Positions 9,386-23,600 of a DNA stretch of 42,115 nt are shown in pieces. How positions within the stretch are numbered: the first letter of the stretch is position 1; the number at the start of each line of letters is the position of its first letter. The stretch covers positions 1-42,115 of the forward strand of contig JAUCBJ010008700.1 of assembly GCA_032718475.1 (NCBI GenBank). Direction: 5' to 3'. Made by a program: the position numbers and the translations under genes. The DNA comes from Nemertoderma westbladi. Lineage: Eukaryota > Xenacoelomorpha > Nemertodermatida > Nemertodermatidae. The notes under the pieces were generated by a model that saw nothing but the letters and a program-made list of their open reading frames with translations, was not told where the DNA came from and ran no database searches.

Positions 9386-9558
9386 TGGAGTTAATAAAAA
9401 GACCAACACTAGAAGCAGAATGTTCTAATGAGCTGAGGAGCTGTTGGGCTCCCTCTAGTAATTTTGAGAGTACTCCTAAGTCATCAGCAAAGTCTAGATC
9501 AGCTAGGTACTTGGCAGGATTTCCTCGACTTATGGAGCCAGTAGGTGGAGTTACATAA
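9386..9558 (-). pseudogene. Fragment of a second non-LTR reverse transcriptase
   Basis: On the minus strand a short open stretch reads YLADLDFADDLGVLSKLL, then GAQQLLSSLEHSASSVGLFI and NSKKTK. The LDFADDL box is RT motif C, and the following helix and KKTK are typical of the LINE palm domain. Only about 55 codons are preserved; the flanking sequence within the open frame (out to 9695) includes a long G run and is not RT-like. The fragment differs from the YADD RT at 6297-9221 and comes from another family. It is dead and probably served as the target or neighbour of that element. Confidence 0.75.
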
Positions 9559-9564
9559 GTACAA

Positions 9565-9589
9565 GGGGGTGGGAGGGGGGGGGGGGGGG
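9565..9589. repeat. Poly-G tract
   Basis: G-rich stretch ending in 15 consecutive G (9575-9589), preceded by GGGGGTGGGA. It could form a quadruplex, and its length is prone to sequencing error. Confidence 0.85.
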
Positions 9590-9695
9590 TGTTTAACGGA
9601 AACAAATTGCATCCCTCTCTAGGGGAAAATCGACGCAAACAACACTGAGCTCCCAAAAATAAAATATCCCTCAGACTAATGATAATTTTATTCAA

Positions 9696-11687
9696 TATAA
9701 ACCAGTTCGTCTGGTGACATATATTTAATTAAGATTTTTTATTTTTTTTAATTTATCTTTATTAAGTGTTTTATAGCGCTTATTTCTGTCTTATAACCTG
9801 TATAGATACCTGAAACCTGTGGTTTAGTGAAAACATGGTATTCTTCACATGGGGGTAAACTGTAAAGTGAAATATAACAGCAGAAAAATCGCGCCAAAAA
9901 TCTAGTGTATTACTGTATAATACTTGGAGCTCTTAGATTGGTTGATCTTGCTCGGCCTACGTGACTTAGAAACGGGAAGAACCATTCTCCGCAAGGAATA
10001 ATCTTGTGTCGAGACTAGCAACTTTGTTACGGAGAGAGGAAAATTTGGGATGCCATAAGGCCATACCCATATATCGTTTAAGATAGTCCATTTTCTGGCG
10101 TGACTTATCTTCAGAGGATAGATATGTAAATGGCAAGTAGACCGACCGAAGCAGTACCTAACTCTTCAAATTACCAGACCTCATAATGCAACAAGAACCA
10201 AAAAGTTGACGTAATCATGTGATAATTATTGTAAAAATTGTACATTTACAATATAATAAAGCCATATACCGGTAACTTCAATATTGTGATGCGCTATCTT
10301 GGAATCGTTAACTCACTAATAATAATTACTTATCATTCCCTGTACAGAAATTATGTAGGCCTCATGTATTACCAACTAGGGTGTTTGTTCGTCTATAAAG
10401 AAACTATGTAGTGCCGAAAGAGAATTGTGGTAGCCGTATCAATCAGTTTAAGAAGGCCATGGCAAAACATCTACCAATAGAATAAAGAAAATGAGTACAC
10501 GGGAAATTCTGATTGGTTCAATTTCCTCTATGTATTTCCTATTATGAAGTTATTTGCTCGCGTCGCTTGGCAACCTAATACGTCTCTATGCCAACATTCT
10601 TAAACAACAATACTTCCTTTCTTCTGTGATCTACAACATACGGTTTGTGTATTGCATAGCTGAAATCACGGTACAGTAAAGTTATAATGTAATAATATAG
10701 AACATAAACCGGTCTGGCCTACTGATGTTATTTGTAGAGAACATGGACATATTATTTAAAATTTAATTTGTATTTGTTAATTAAGTAGGGACTTTTGACC
10801 CATCATATTGGAGGCCGTTTGGTAGGCCTATAATACTGGTATTGGTAATTGGTATTATAATTGGTAAATCCTTCGAAACTGATACTTTCTTTTTTAACGG
10901 TATTAAAAATTGGAACGCTCTGTTATTAGTTTATTTATTTACTGTATACTGTAATTACGTTTTATTAATTGTACTGTGCATAGTTACATCTTTATCGTTG
11001 AGTCGGTAGTTACATTTTATACTGGTAATGTAATAATTGTGTAATTGTAACCAAGCAACAAAAAGGACCCCCTTGAAAAATAAGCTGCAAAGCTTTAGGC
11101 GTATTGTAATCATATATGTTATGATGGACAATTAGTGACAATATCTACTGATATACATTGTTATTGTTTTTACATAATTTATCCATAAATATACCCATCT
11201 ATTTATAGTACAGTTTATCTACCTATCTTGAAAAATAACTTCTTCTTTCGCTAGCAGCTAGCTATCTGGAACAAAATGCTACCAGCAGGGTTGAATTTAT
11301 AAATTTAACCCTCTCCTTGTAAGAATATAACTCTAACCTTTCTATTAACTTCATAGATCTAGTTTATAGATCTTTAGATCTATAGTATTTAACTTTAGTT
11401 TGTTTTGTTTAGAATAATGTGCCACTGTGACCTGTTTCAAAAAAGCACATTTTTTTCGTAAAAAAAGTTAGAACATATTAACAATTACATTACCAAAAAT
11501 ACTCACAACTTTATACTGTCGCTGACTGAAATCTTTTAAGTGGTAGATTATACTATATGCCATAAAGTTAATAGCGGTAGTTATTATACAAAATAGTAAG
11601 TTGATTGTCGATATTTGCTGATTTCATTTAAACTTCGTGGGAATATATTATTTCAATGCAATTAAATATAAAACAAATGTATTCAAA
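9696..11687. other. AT-rich DNA upstream of the dynein gene
   Basis: No gene, RNA or mobile element is recognisable. It is AT-rich with scattered inverted CCAAT (ATTGG) motifs, for example near 9935 and 10512, and a few ACCGGT palindromes. Any dynein promoter and 5' UTR should lie here. No clear TATA/initiator pair or RFX-type site was identified. Confidence 0.5.
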
Positions 11688-14600
11688 ATGGATGATTATG
11701 AAATAGATGATGTTCGCATCGAGTGGCTTCGAGGGCGCGTCAATGATGCCCTGCACATTGAAAGTCCACATGTATTTACAGACATGTTGCAAAGGGACGA
11801 AGGGGTTTGGGAGCAAGAGATACAGAGGTTCCTTAATGAGGCACCCGATGAAAGCAACCCATCAATTTTATTCTACAAAGTTGTTCGAGAAGAAGAAGAG
11901 GAAGTGGAGGTTGATATTGAACCTTCTGAGATATCAGAGGATGACGGTGAGGTAGGAGAAGGCACGGATAGAGGCGACGTAACTCCTTCGGTAGATCGTC
12001 AATCTGGGGCAGTAGGCAGTGATAAACCTCCAGCTTCGGCTTCAACATCAAAGGCAGAAGGAGCTGCTGCAGGATCTACAACAGGGAAACCTGAGACTGA
12101 TGACGCCAGTCTGCAAACCGATGGTGATAAAAAGAAAAGGGTGAGGAAGAGAAGGACAAAGTCCCAAGATGGAGCTGGTCCAACCCCCACACCGACTCCC
12201 CGACCAGAAGATACCCAGGTGCTGGCAGAACCGTCAGGTATTGCTGCCACAGAGGAGGAGAGCTCCGACATCGAGTCAGTTGAGAAGCCAACAACAAGGA
12301 TTATTATACAAATAGTCGAGCGAACTTACCTCCACATGTGTGTCCAACATCTGACGCAGGAGTTAGAAAGCCATGATACCGTGTACTTCATAAGAAATGG
12401 AAGTGGGATGGTGGAATTGCCGAACAGTATTGATGAGGCATCCTCGTTAATGCCAAAATATTTTGAGGTGGGAATATTACCAAAACTTTCGTTAACATCA
12501 TTGGAGCAGATAATTAACCTTGTTTATACACCGCTGCTTTCGTATTATGCTCATAGGAATACTGATACTGCGGATTTGGATACAGATGTTGGCGGTACAG
12601 ATGACTCTTCGGCGAGGGATGATAAAAATACTATGATGCTTCGAGATGATTTCCTTATGAACTTGCAAAAGTTCTCATCATCCATATCACGAACAATTCA
12701 TCAGATTGAGGGTGAAGTTAAGCTCATAATCCCCGAGATCGATGTGCCTGAAAGCATTGAAGATGCTGCGCAAGATAAGGAAATAGTGGAAATACTCGAT
12801 GAAGCAGTAGTTGGGTGGGAGAAACAAATTTCTTCGGCTTTGGCTATGGAGTTAAAAAAGAATCCATCTGGCAGTGGGCCTCTGGCAGAGATAGAATACT
12901 GGAGGGAGAGAAATGCGAATCTCTCAGCTCTTGCAGAACAGGTAAAACTACCCACAATAAAGCATATTCTATGTGTTCTGGATGTGGCTCTCAGTGTCAA
13001 TGTGCAGCCTTTCGAAGATAATCGAGTTGAACTTAATAAGTATCACACAGAGGCTAAAGACAATGTGAGATTTTTATCCACTCTAGAAAGGCATTTCAAG
13101 AATATTGCTTATGGCAAAAGTTTTTCTGTCGTCCTTGACACAATTCCCTCAATGATGAATGCACTACGAATGGTTTGGATTATATCGAGACACTACAACA
13201 AAGATGAGCGTATGGTGCCACTAAAGGAACGCATAGCTTGGGAGCTTAGTCAAAGGGTGTCTAGTGTTATAAATATTCGTAATATATTCAAAGAAAAATG
13301 TGAAACAATTCAAAATACTATGACAGAGGCGAAGAACACATTGGAAACATGGAAGTCCAGTTACTTCGAGGTTCGGGCGAAAATTGAAGCATCTGGCCGC
13401 GATGCGAGATGGGAATTTGATCGAAGGCGTTTGTTTGAGAAAACAGACTATATGGCCTCCATATGTAAAGATATTTACGATATTGCGCAAGTTTTGCAGG
13501 AATTTCATAATATATTTGGACCGGAGCTGAAAGCTGTCACTGGTGAGGCTAAGAGAATAGACGAAGTGGTAAAGAGGGTAGAGCACTTAGTTGTAGCCTT
13601 CGAGGAGGCTAAATTTGATGTATTTGATATTAAACATCAAGGGCATTGGAGGCAAATTATGGAAGTCTTTAAGAGAGATGTGCTTGCTATAGAGGAGGAT
13701 GCCAAGACCTTTATTGATGATTCATTTAAAAAATTACGATCAGCTGAGGCAGCATTTGAAATGCTTATAAATTTCAGACACATTAAATCGAGGGAGGCAA
13801 TCAACAACCAACTAATGCTAAAGTTTAACGATATTCTAGTACAGTACATGAAGGAAATAGATACCATTTGGGGCTTATTCGAGGAAGGCAAAGAATCACC
13901 TCCACTAACTAAGAATCAGCCACCAGTGGCTGGAGCAATTGCCTGGGAAAAAAGTTTGTTTCACAGAATGAAACGAACAGTAGTGAAGTTTATGACAATG
14001 GGTGACATGATGCAATCTGAGCTTGGTATACAAGCCAAAGAAAAATATCTGAATGTGGGACGAAAGATGAGGGAATATTCTGAAAAACTCTATTCACATT
14101 GGATTGACAGTGTTGAGGAATGTTTGCCGGGTCTACTGAAGAGAAGCATTTTAACCAAATCATTGCAAACTGTTCCGACTAGCACCTCAGCTCCTCCAGT
14201 AAAGGAGGAAGAGGCTGTTGTTCTTGAAGAGAAGCAAACCACCAAAGCGAATCAACATCGGTATGTTGTTGACTTCCCCCCAGAATTAAAGGAGATTATT
14301 TCTGAGACAAAAAATATGGAGCAATTAGGATTCCCAGTACCAGAGATCGCTAGGAATGTTGCATTGCAGGAAGACAAATACATCCATTATGTCGACAGCC
14401 TAAGTTATATGTTGGATCGTTTCCATGCAACTTTGGACAATTTGCCTCCTGCTGAATCTCAACTACTCGACGGCCACACTAAGGAATTACGACGCATTCT
14501 CAAGCCTGGTTATTTAAGAATGAACTGGAACAGTCTAGGTATCAATGATTACGTGAGCAAATGCTCCCAAGCTATTAGCAAATTCGAGTCATTAGTGAAC

Positions 14601-17600
14601 CAAATACTGAAAAACGCTAAAGATATAAATTCCAGACTGCATATTATAGCCACATCGAACCTGTTTAAAATGCCACCATTGGGCCCAGGGGGTACACTGC
14701 CTCGCTCCAAGGAATTTTTTGAATATATCGAACAACAAAGGGCAAAGGAATACGAAATTCTGTCTAGGAAATACAGAGCAATTGGACCTATTTTAACGAA
14801 AATGGAAGGTCTTGTTGTGCATACAAACTCAGGACGTTCAAACAAATTATTACCATACTACTATTTCTGGGAGAAAAAGGTGTATGATACACTAACCAAG
14901 TTAGCATTACGTAACCTTCAATCATTCAACCAAGTAGTTCTTGCAGAATCCCCTGTGTTTCAGGTTGATGGTATCCTAGCTGCCCCAGAAGTTATGCTTT
15001 CACCAGGTGCGAATGAGGTATACAAGGCTATGTTAGGCAGTGTGAGGGGTTGTGTGGAAGGAATGAGACAATTTGTACGATGGATGCAAGGTACATGCAT
15101 AGAAACACCACCACAATATGTCCCTGGTGAAGATGAACCGGTAGTTTTCTCTTTTTTCAATGATATTGCTCAAAACGTTCAAGTAGTTGAGGCTGTCACT
15201 CATATAACACAGAACTTCCAAAAAATTTTGCAAAATGTTGGTAAATATTTAAATAGATGGAAAAAGTACAAGATACTCTGGAAACTTGACAAGGAGCAAA
15301 TGCTAAACAAGTTGGCAATGAGAAAACCGACTGTAATACAATATGATGACAAACTTCAATTATACATCAACTTAGCAACTGAAATCAGAAACTTCCCTAT
15401 GATAAGAGATCATCAAAGTGTTCGTTTAAATATGGAACCCATTGCCCTGTTAGTTCAAGATCACACAAATAAGTGGGTTTACAGTATCAGCCAGTTGCTA
15501 CTTACTACATCACAGGAAGAACTGTATGGACTTAAATCTGAATTTGATGGGTTGAGGGATGATTTACAAAGACAACCTGATAGTTTAGAAGATCTTAAAT
15601 TTGTATTGAGCACGATTGCAAGTATTAAATCACGTAATATGGATGTTGAGATGAGAATTCAAGATGTTCAAGAAAGATATCGAACATTGGATATGTACAA
15701 AATCGAAGTGAATAATGAGGAAAGGAAGCTTCAGGTTTCAATATGGCAGATGTGGCAAGACTTAGTGCTAGAATCGAAGCATGTTGATTGTAGACTCATT
15801 CCAGTGAAAACAAAGTTTACACACATAACACAGCGTCAGATAGTCGATTTCGGAGAAATTATAAAAGCATTTGCACTGAAGTTTGTTCTGGAAGGGCCCG
15901 GTGTAACCGGAGGGGACCTTGACAATGGTTTGAAGGTAATGGCAGCATTTAGGGCAGAATTGGATGGAATAGAAGCAGACCAAAAGGAACTTGCTAATGC
16001 TGAGAAATTGTTCGATTTGCCGATTACATCGTATCCAGAATTAACTAAATTACAAAAGGAGATGAGTGGTCTCCAGCAAGTATTTGACATTTACCGGAAT
16101 CAGAAGAAAGCAGTAGACGAATGGAGTCAAACCTTATGGGCCAACTTAAATGTTCAACATCTCCAAGAAGGAATAGATGCATTTATAAAGGATATCAAAA
16201 GGCTACCAAGAGATATTAAGCAACTATCAGTTTGTCAGGCTGTTGAAGCTAAGATGAAAGCATTCAAAGAATCCCTGCCACTAATGGTTGATCTAAAACA
16301 TGAATCATTACGAGATCGACATTGGAAACAGTTAATGAATAAAACTGGTAAAGAATTTGACATGAATCCTGAAACATTTACCCTCGAAAATTTGTTTGCT
16401 ATGGGGCTGCACAATTACGCAGATGTAATTGGTGAAATAGTTACAATTGCTGCAAAAGAATTGAGCATTGAAAAGGGTGTTAAAGAAGTTGTGGATACAT
16501 GGGATAAAATGGTTTTTGTTGTTATCAAATATGTCAAAGGGACATCTGACAGAGGTTATATTTTAGGTCCAGTTGAAGAAATCATGCAAGCTTTAGATGA
16601 CAATGCAATGAACCTTCAGAGCATGTCAGCATCACGATTCATTGGTCCATTCTTGCAAACTGTGCAGAAATGGGAAAAAAATCTAAGTCTTTTTTCAGAA
16701 GTTATAGATATCTGGATGGTGGTGCAGCGTAAGTGGATGTACCTTGAGGGAATTTTCATCGGTGGGGATATAAGATCTCAACTTCCAGATGAAGCCAAAA
16801 AGTTTGACAATTTGGACAAACTTTTTAAAAAGATAATGCTGGATACAAATAAGAACCCAAAAATCAAGGATGCTTGTTCTGCTGAAAACCGATTTGAAGA
16901 TTTGCAAACAATATCCGATGGACTAGAAAGATGCCAAAAGTCCCTTAATGACTATTTGGATTCCAAGCGAAATGCATTTCCACGATTCTTTTTCATTTCT
17001 GATGACGAATTGCTTTCTATACTTGGATCTGCTGATCCAAATTGTGTACAGGAGCATATGATAAAGATGTATGATAATATTTCCAAACTAAGATATGACA
17101 AAGGCAACAGTAATGAAGTTATTGCTACTGCAATGATTAGTGCTGAAAATGAAATCATGGAATTTAAGAGTCCTGTATCAGTAGATGGTCGTGTAGAAGA
17201 ATGGATGACAAGCATTCTTAATGAAATGCGTCGAACAAACAGATTAATTACAAAGCATGCTATATTTTTCTACTGTGCAGATGGCCTTGCAAGGCCTCAA
17301 TGGATGATGATGTATCAAGGAATGGTTGCTTTAGCAGGAAATCAAGTATGGTGGACTTGGGAGGTGGAAGATACTTTTAGAAAGATCAAGAAGGGAGACA
17401 AGTTGGCACTAAAAAATTACGCTAAAAAAGTTAATAGCCAGATAGACGACCTTGTTGTGACAGTAAGGTCACCATTAAGCAAAAATGATCGGAAAAAATT
17501 CAACACTGTTTTAATCATTGATGTTCATGCAAGAGATATTGTTGACAGCTTTGTTCGGGATTCTATTATGGATGTTAGGGAATTTCAGTGGGAATCCCAA

Positions 17601-20600
17601 CTAAGGTTTTATTGGGAGAAGCAACAAGATGAACTTATAATCCAACAATGTACAGGAGAATTTGGATATGGTTATGAGTATATGGGACTTAATGGTAGAT
17701 TGGTTATCACACCACTGACTGATCGAATATACTTAACAATTACTCAAGCGCTAAGTATGTATCTTGGAGGTGCGCCTGCAGGTCCTGCCGGAACTGGAAA
17801 AACCGAAACAACCAAGGATTTAGCTAAAGCTCTCGGTCTTCTTTGCATTGTAACAAATTGTGGTGAAGGTATGGATTTCAAAGTGTGTGGCAAGATATTC
17901 AGTGGATTGTCGCAATGTGGCGCATGGGGTTGCTTCGATGAATTCAATCGTATTGATATATCTGTACTTAGTGTGGTTTCAACACAAATTAAAACAATTC
18001 AAAATGCTCTACATTTAAAACTTAAACATTTTCAGTTTGAAGGAACAGAAATCTCGTTAGACAGCCGAATGGGAATATTTATTACAATGAACCCAGGTTA
18101 TGCTGGTCGCACTGAACTGCCAGAATCGGTAAAAGCTCTGTTTAGGCCAGTGGTTGTTATAGTTCCCGACTTGCAGCAAATTTGTCAGATCATGTTGTTC
18201 TCGGAAGGCTTTTTGTTAGCCAAAGACTTGGCTAAAAAGATGACAGTTCTCTATAAACTAGCAAAGGAGCAGCTGTCAAAACAACATCATTATGATTTTG
18301 GCCTGCGTGCCTTAAAATCCGTTTTGGTCATGGCAGGGGAGTTGAAACGTGGCTCAACAGATTTACAAGAGGATGTGGTTTTGATGAGAGCACTTAGGGA
18401 TATGAATCTGCCTAAGTTTGTATATGATGATGTCCCACTTTTCCTTGGTCTAATAGGTGATTTGTTCCCTGGATTAGATTGCCCCAGGGTAAGATATCCC
18501 AGTTTTAATGATGCAGTCGAGGCTGTTTTAGAAGAAAACAATTACATTTTGTTGGAACAACAAGCAGATAAAGTAATTCAGTTATATGAGACCATGATGA
18601 CTAGACATACAACAATGGTGGTTGGTCCAACTGGTGGGGGAAAATCAGTTGTCATAAATACTCTTTGTCAATCTCAAACTCGTCTAAATATTCCTACGAA
18701 AATGTATATAATGAATGCAAAGGCAATTAAAGTCAGTGAGTTATTTGGTACTTTGGATCCCACTACTCGGGATTGGACTGATGGTTTGCTGAGCAACATT
18801 TTCCGAGAAATAAACCGACCAACGGACAAGAATGAGCGGAAATACATTTTATTTGATGGTGATGTCGACGCTCTTTGGGTCGAAGACATGAATTCTGTTA
18901 TGGATGATAATAAGCTGCTTACTCTGCCAAATGGCGAACGAATTCGATTGCAGAGTCATTGTGCTTTGTTATTTGAGGTAGGTGACCTGCAATATGCATC
19001 TCCTGCAACAATTTCCAGGTGTGGTATGGTATTCGTTGACCCTAAAGACCTGGGATACGAACCATTTTGGAAAAAGTGGTTGAAGCTGAAGGATGCGTCT
19101 CAAGAAATGAAAGATGATCTAGACAGATTATATGATAAATATGTTCCTACATTGATAGATATGATAATTGAAGGGATTGTTGAAGGTAGACAAGGAGACA
19201 GACTGAAGATGATTGTGCAACAGACAAATCTCAATCTTGTAGTCCAGTTAGCAAATACATTAGATGCTATACTTCCTAAAGATGTCCAAGATCCCAATAT
19301 CTTGGAATGTTTCTACATTCAAGCTATGTATTGGAGTCTTGGAGCTTGTTTGCTTGAAGATGGGCGAGAACAATTTGATAATATGTTGAAATATATTGCT
19401 GCTTTGCCAGCCATTACTGATGACTCTAAATATCCTGGTCCTGGTGAAATTCCTGGAAAAAACACAATTTATGATTATTATTGGCTTAGTGAACGCAACC
19501 GTTGGATGCATTGGAGCACTCAAGTACCAAAATATATCCACGATCCACAAAAACGATATCACGAAATCCTCGTCCCCACAACAGATACTGTAAGGACAAC
19601 TTGGTTGTTGAAGTTGATGGCTAGTATAAAACGACCTTCACTTCTGGTAGGCGAATCAGGAACATCAAAGTCAGCCACAACTGCAAATTTTTTACGTGGT
19701 TTAGATAGGGAGACGTATATGGTTCTCAACGTGAACTTTTCTTCAAGGACAACTTCAATGGATGTGCAAAGGAATTTGGAAGCAAATGTAGAGAAAAGAA
19801 CCAAAGATACATATGGGCCACCACCAGGGAGACGCCTTCTGGTTTTCATTGATGATATGAATATGCCACAAGTAGATACATATGGAACACAGCAGCCAAT
19901 AGCTCTGTTGAAACTGTTGATTGAGAAAGGAGGCATGTATGATCGTGGGAAGGACTTGAATTTTAGAAATATTCGAGATGTTGGCTTCTTAGCAGCTATG
20001 GGTAAACCAGGAGGTGGTAGGAATGAAGTGGACCCACGATTTATGTCTCTATTTTCTGTCTACAATATTACATTCCCCGCACAAGAAAGTCTCATGAAGA
20101 TTTACTATTCGATACTCCAAGGACATTTACAACCATTCAAAGAGGAAATTCAAGCTTGTGCTGAGAAAATAACAACAATGACAATGGAGTTTTACCAAAA
20201 AATAGTGCACGACTTGCCACCAACACCATCAAAGTTTCATTATATATTTAATTTGAGAGATTTAAGCCGGGTTTACCATGGACTTTGTCAGACAACACCT
20301 GATAGATTTGAGACGAAACAGTCTTTTGTTAGAGTCTGGAGAAATGAGATAACGCGTGTCTTTTGTGACAGACTAATTAGTGATGAAGACAAGGTACTGG
20401 TGAACAATATGATAAAATCACTAGTTGAAGCGACATTTAGTGACTGTAGTGAACATGCCTTAAGAGAACCTACATTGTTCGGTGACTTTAGAACAGCATT
20501 GGATGATGGGGAACCTCGATTGTATGAGGACATACAAGACTATGATGCTGCTAAAGGTATCTTTCAGGAAATACTTGAGGAATACAATGACAGATATACA

Positions 20601-23600
20601 GCAATGAATCTTGTTCTATTTGAAGACGCTTTAGACCATGTAATTCGAGTTCATAGGGTTATTCGTATGGACCAAGGGCATGCTTTCCTAGTTGGTGTTG
20701 GTGGTAGTGGGAAACAGAGTTTATCCAGATTGGCAGCATTTGCTGCTGGTTGTGAAGTCTTTGAAATAACCCTCAGCCGTGGTTATGATGAATCCAACTT
20801 CAGGGATGATTTAAAAATTTTGTATCAAAAACTTGGCATAGAAAATAAGAAAACAGTGTTTTTGTTTACAGATGCCCATGTGGCTCAGGAAGGCTTTCTG
20901 GAACTTATAAACAACATGCTAACATCAGGAATGGTACCTGCGCTGTTTCCAGATGATGAGAAAGAAGCAATAGTTGGTCAAGTTACAACAGAAGCAGTTG
21001 CAGCAGGAGTGCAACAAACTCGTGAGTTGATATGGCAGTACTTTATTTCAAAGTGCAGCAACAACTTGCATATAATATTGGCGATGAGTCCAGTTGGAAA
21101 TACCCTACGAACACGATGTAGAAATTTTCCGGGTTTGGTCAATTGCACTAGCATTGATTGGTTCAGTGCTTGGCCAGAGCAAGCTCTGTATGCTGTTGGG
21201 AGTGTATTTTTGTCTAAGAATCAATTGATACCTAAAGATCATGCTGAGAATGTGGTAACCCATATGGTATTTGTCCACCAATCTGTAAAACAATACTCAA
21301 TAGATTTCAAACAAAAACTTAGAAGGGCTAATTTTGTTACTCCTAAGCATTTCTTGGATTACATCAGCACATACCAAAAGTTCTTACAACAGAAAGATGA
21401 ACACATAGTCAGTCTGTGTGAGCGACTGATGGGAGGTCTAACAAAACTTGAAGAGGCCTCAGGGCAGTTAGATGTTCTCAATGAACAATTAGCTGTACAG
21501 AAAGTAAAAGTAACAGAGAAAACTGAAGCTTGTAACACTTTATTGGAAAAAATTACCATCAACACAAAAACTGCGGAAGAGAAAAAGGCACAGGCAATAA
21601 TAGCTGCAAAGGAAATAGAAAAGCAAAGTAAAGTTATAGCTGTTGAAAAGAAAGAGGCAGAAGATGCTCTAACTGAAGCACTTCCCGCCCTTGAAGCAGC
21701 TAGATTGGCTTTACAAGATCTTGATAAAAGTGATGTTACAGAAATCCGTTCATTTGCTAAACCACCTCCTTCAGTTCAAACCGTTTGCGAATGTATAGTA
21801 GTTACTAGAGGTATTAAAGAAATTTCATGGAAAAGTGCTAAAGGAATGATGTCTGATCCAAACTTTCTCAGACAACTGCAAGAAATGGATGTGGATTCAA
21901 TCACACTGAATCAAACGAAAACTGTGAAAAGTATGCTTAAACAAATTGATATGACTCCTGATGAAATGAAGAGTATTAGTAAGGCTGGAGCTGGGTTATT
22001 GAAGTTTGTGGTTGCTATTATGGGTTACTGTGACGTTGCTCGAGAAATTAAACCAAAAAGGGATAAAGTGGCAAGACTTGAGAAAGAATTCAATACTGCG
22101 AAGCGACAACTGGAGAAAACTCAGGCGGAAGTCGCTGCTCTTGAAGCCATGTTGAAGACTTTGAGTGAACAGTATGAACAGGCAATGTTAGAGAAACGAG
22201 AACTACAAGAAGAAGCCGATCTAATGGAAAAGAGATTGATTGCGGCAGATAAACTAATTAGTGGCCTTAGTTCAGAGAACGTTCGCTGGACTAGAGATCT
22301 TGCAGATCTGAAAGAACAACGGATTAGGCTTTTGGGTGACTGCCTCCTTGGATCTTCATTCCTATCATATCTTGGTGCGTTCTCTTGAGAGTTCCGATCT
22401 CAAATGTTTAATGAGGATTGGCAACAAGATCTACGAGAAAGGGGGGTTCCATTAACGGATCCTTATAAAATGGAGGAGTTGTTAACAGATGATGTAGAGA
22501 TCTCGAAGTGGGTATCCCAAGGTTTACCACCTGATGAACTTTCCTTACAAAACGGCATCCTAACAACAAGGGCAAGCCGGTTTCCCCTTTGTATAGATCC
22601 CCAAGAACAGGCAATAAATTGGATAAAACGGAAGGAAGAAGCTAATAACCTCAGAGTGTGTACACTTAATGATGCTGACTTCTTGAAGCACTTAGAAATG
22701 GCAATTAAATATGGGTTTCCATTCTTATTTCAGGATGTCGACGAATATATAGACCCTGTGATAGACAATGTTCTAGAAAAAAATATAAAGGGGCAGGAAG
22801 GACGACAGTATGTTATGTTGGGTGACAAAGAAGTAGATTATGATCCCAACTTCCGGCTTTACCTAAACACGAAACTTCCTAATCCAAAATACACACCAGC
22901 ACATTTTGGGAAAAGCATGGTCATCAATTTTCAAGTGACCCTGAAAGGTTTGGAAGATCAGTTGCTTTCAGTGATTGTCGGTTATGAAAGAAAGGAATTG
23001 GAGGAGCAAAGGGAGCGACTTATACAGGAAACAAGCCAAAATAAAAAGCTACTTAAAGACCTTGAAGATTCATTGCTTAGAGAATTGTCCACCAGTACAG
23101 GCAACATGTTGGATAACGTTGAGCTTGTACAAACTCTAGAAGATACTAAAACTAAAGCTGGTGATGTTGCAGAGAAGTTGAAACTGGCAGCAACCACTGC
23201 TATAGATATAGATAGACTACGCGATCTTTATAGACCAGCTGCAAAACGTGGCGCCATACTGTTCTTTGTGTTGGCGGATATGGCATCTGTAACTACAATG
23301 TATCAATACAGTCTCTCGAGTTACCTTGGGGTGTTCGGCCATTCCTTAAAAAAATCACTGCCTGACGCAATACTGAAGAAGCGTCTCAAAAACATTATTG
23401 ACACTCTCACCACTAATGTTTATACTTATGCATGCACTGGGCTATTCGAGGTACATAAATTGTTGTTCTCATTTCAGATGACAGCAAAGCTAGAACAAGC
23501 TGAAAACCGGATAAAACAAGATGAAATAGACTTTTTTATTAAAGGTAATACGGCTTTGGAGAAAAGTAGACGTTTGAAACCACATAAATGGATTCCAGAG

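Noticed and set aside
22386-22388. Selenocysteine at the TGA
   Set aside because: Dyneins are not selenoproteins, the family has Trp here, and no SECIS-like element was recognised in the short 3' flank.
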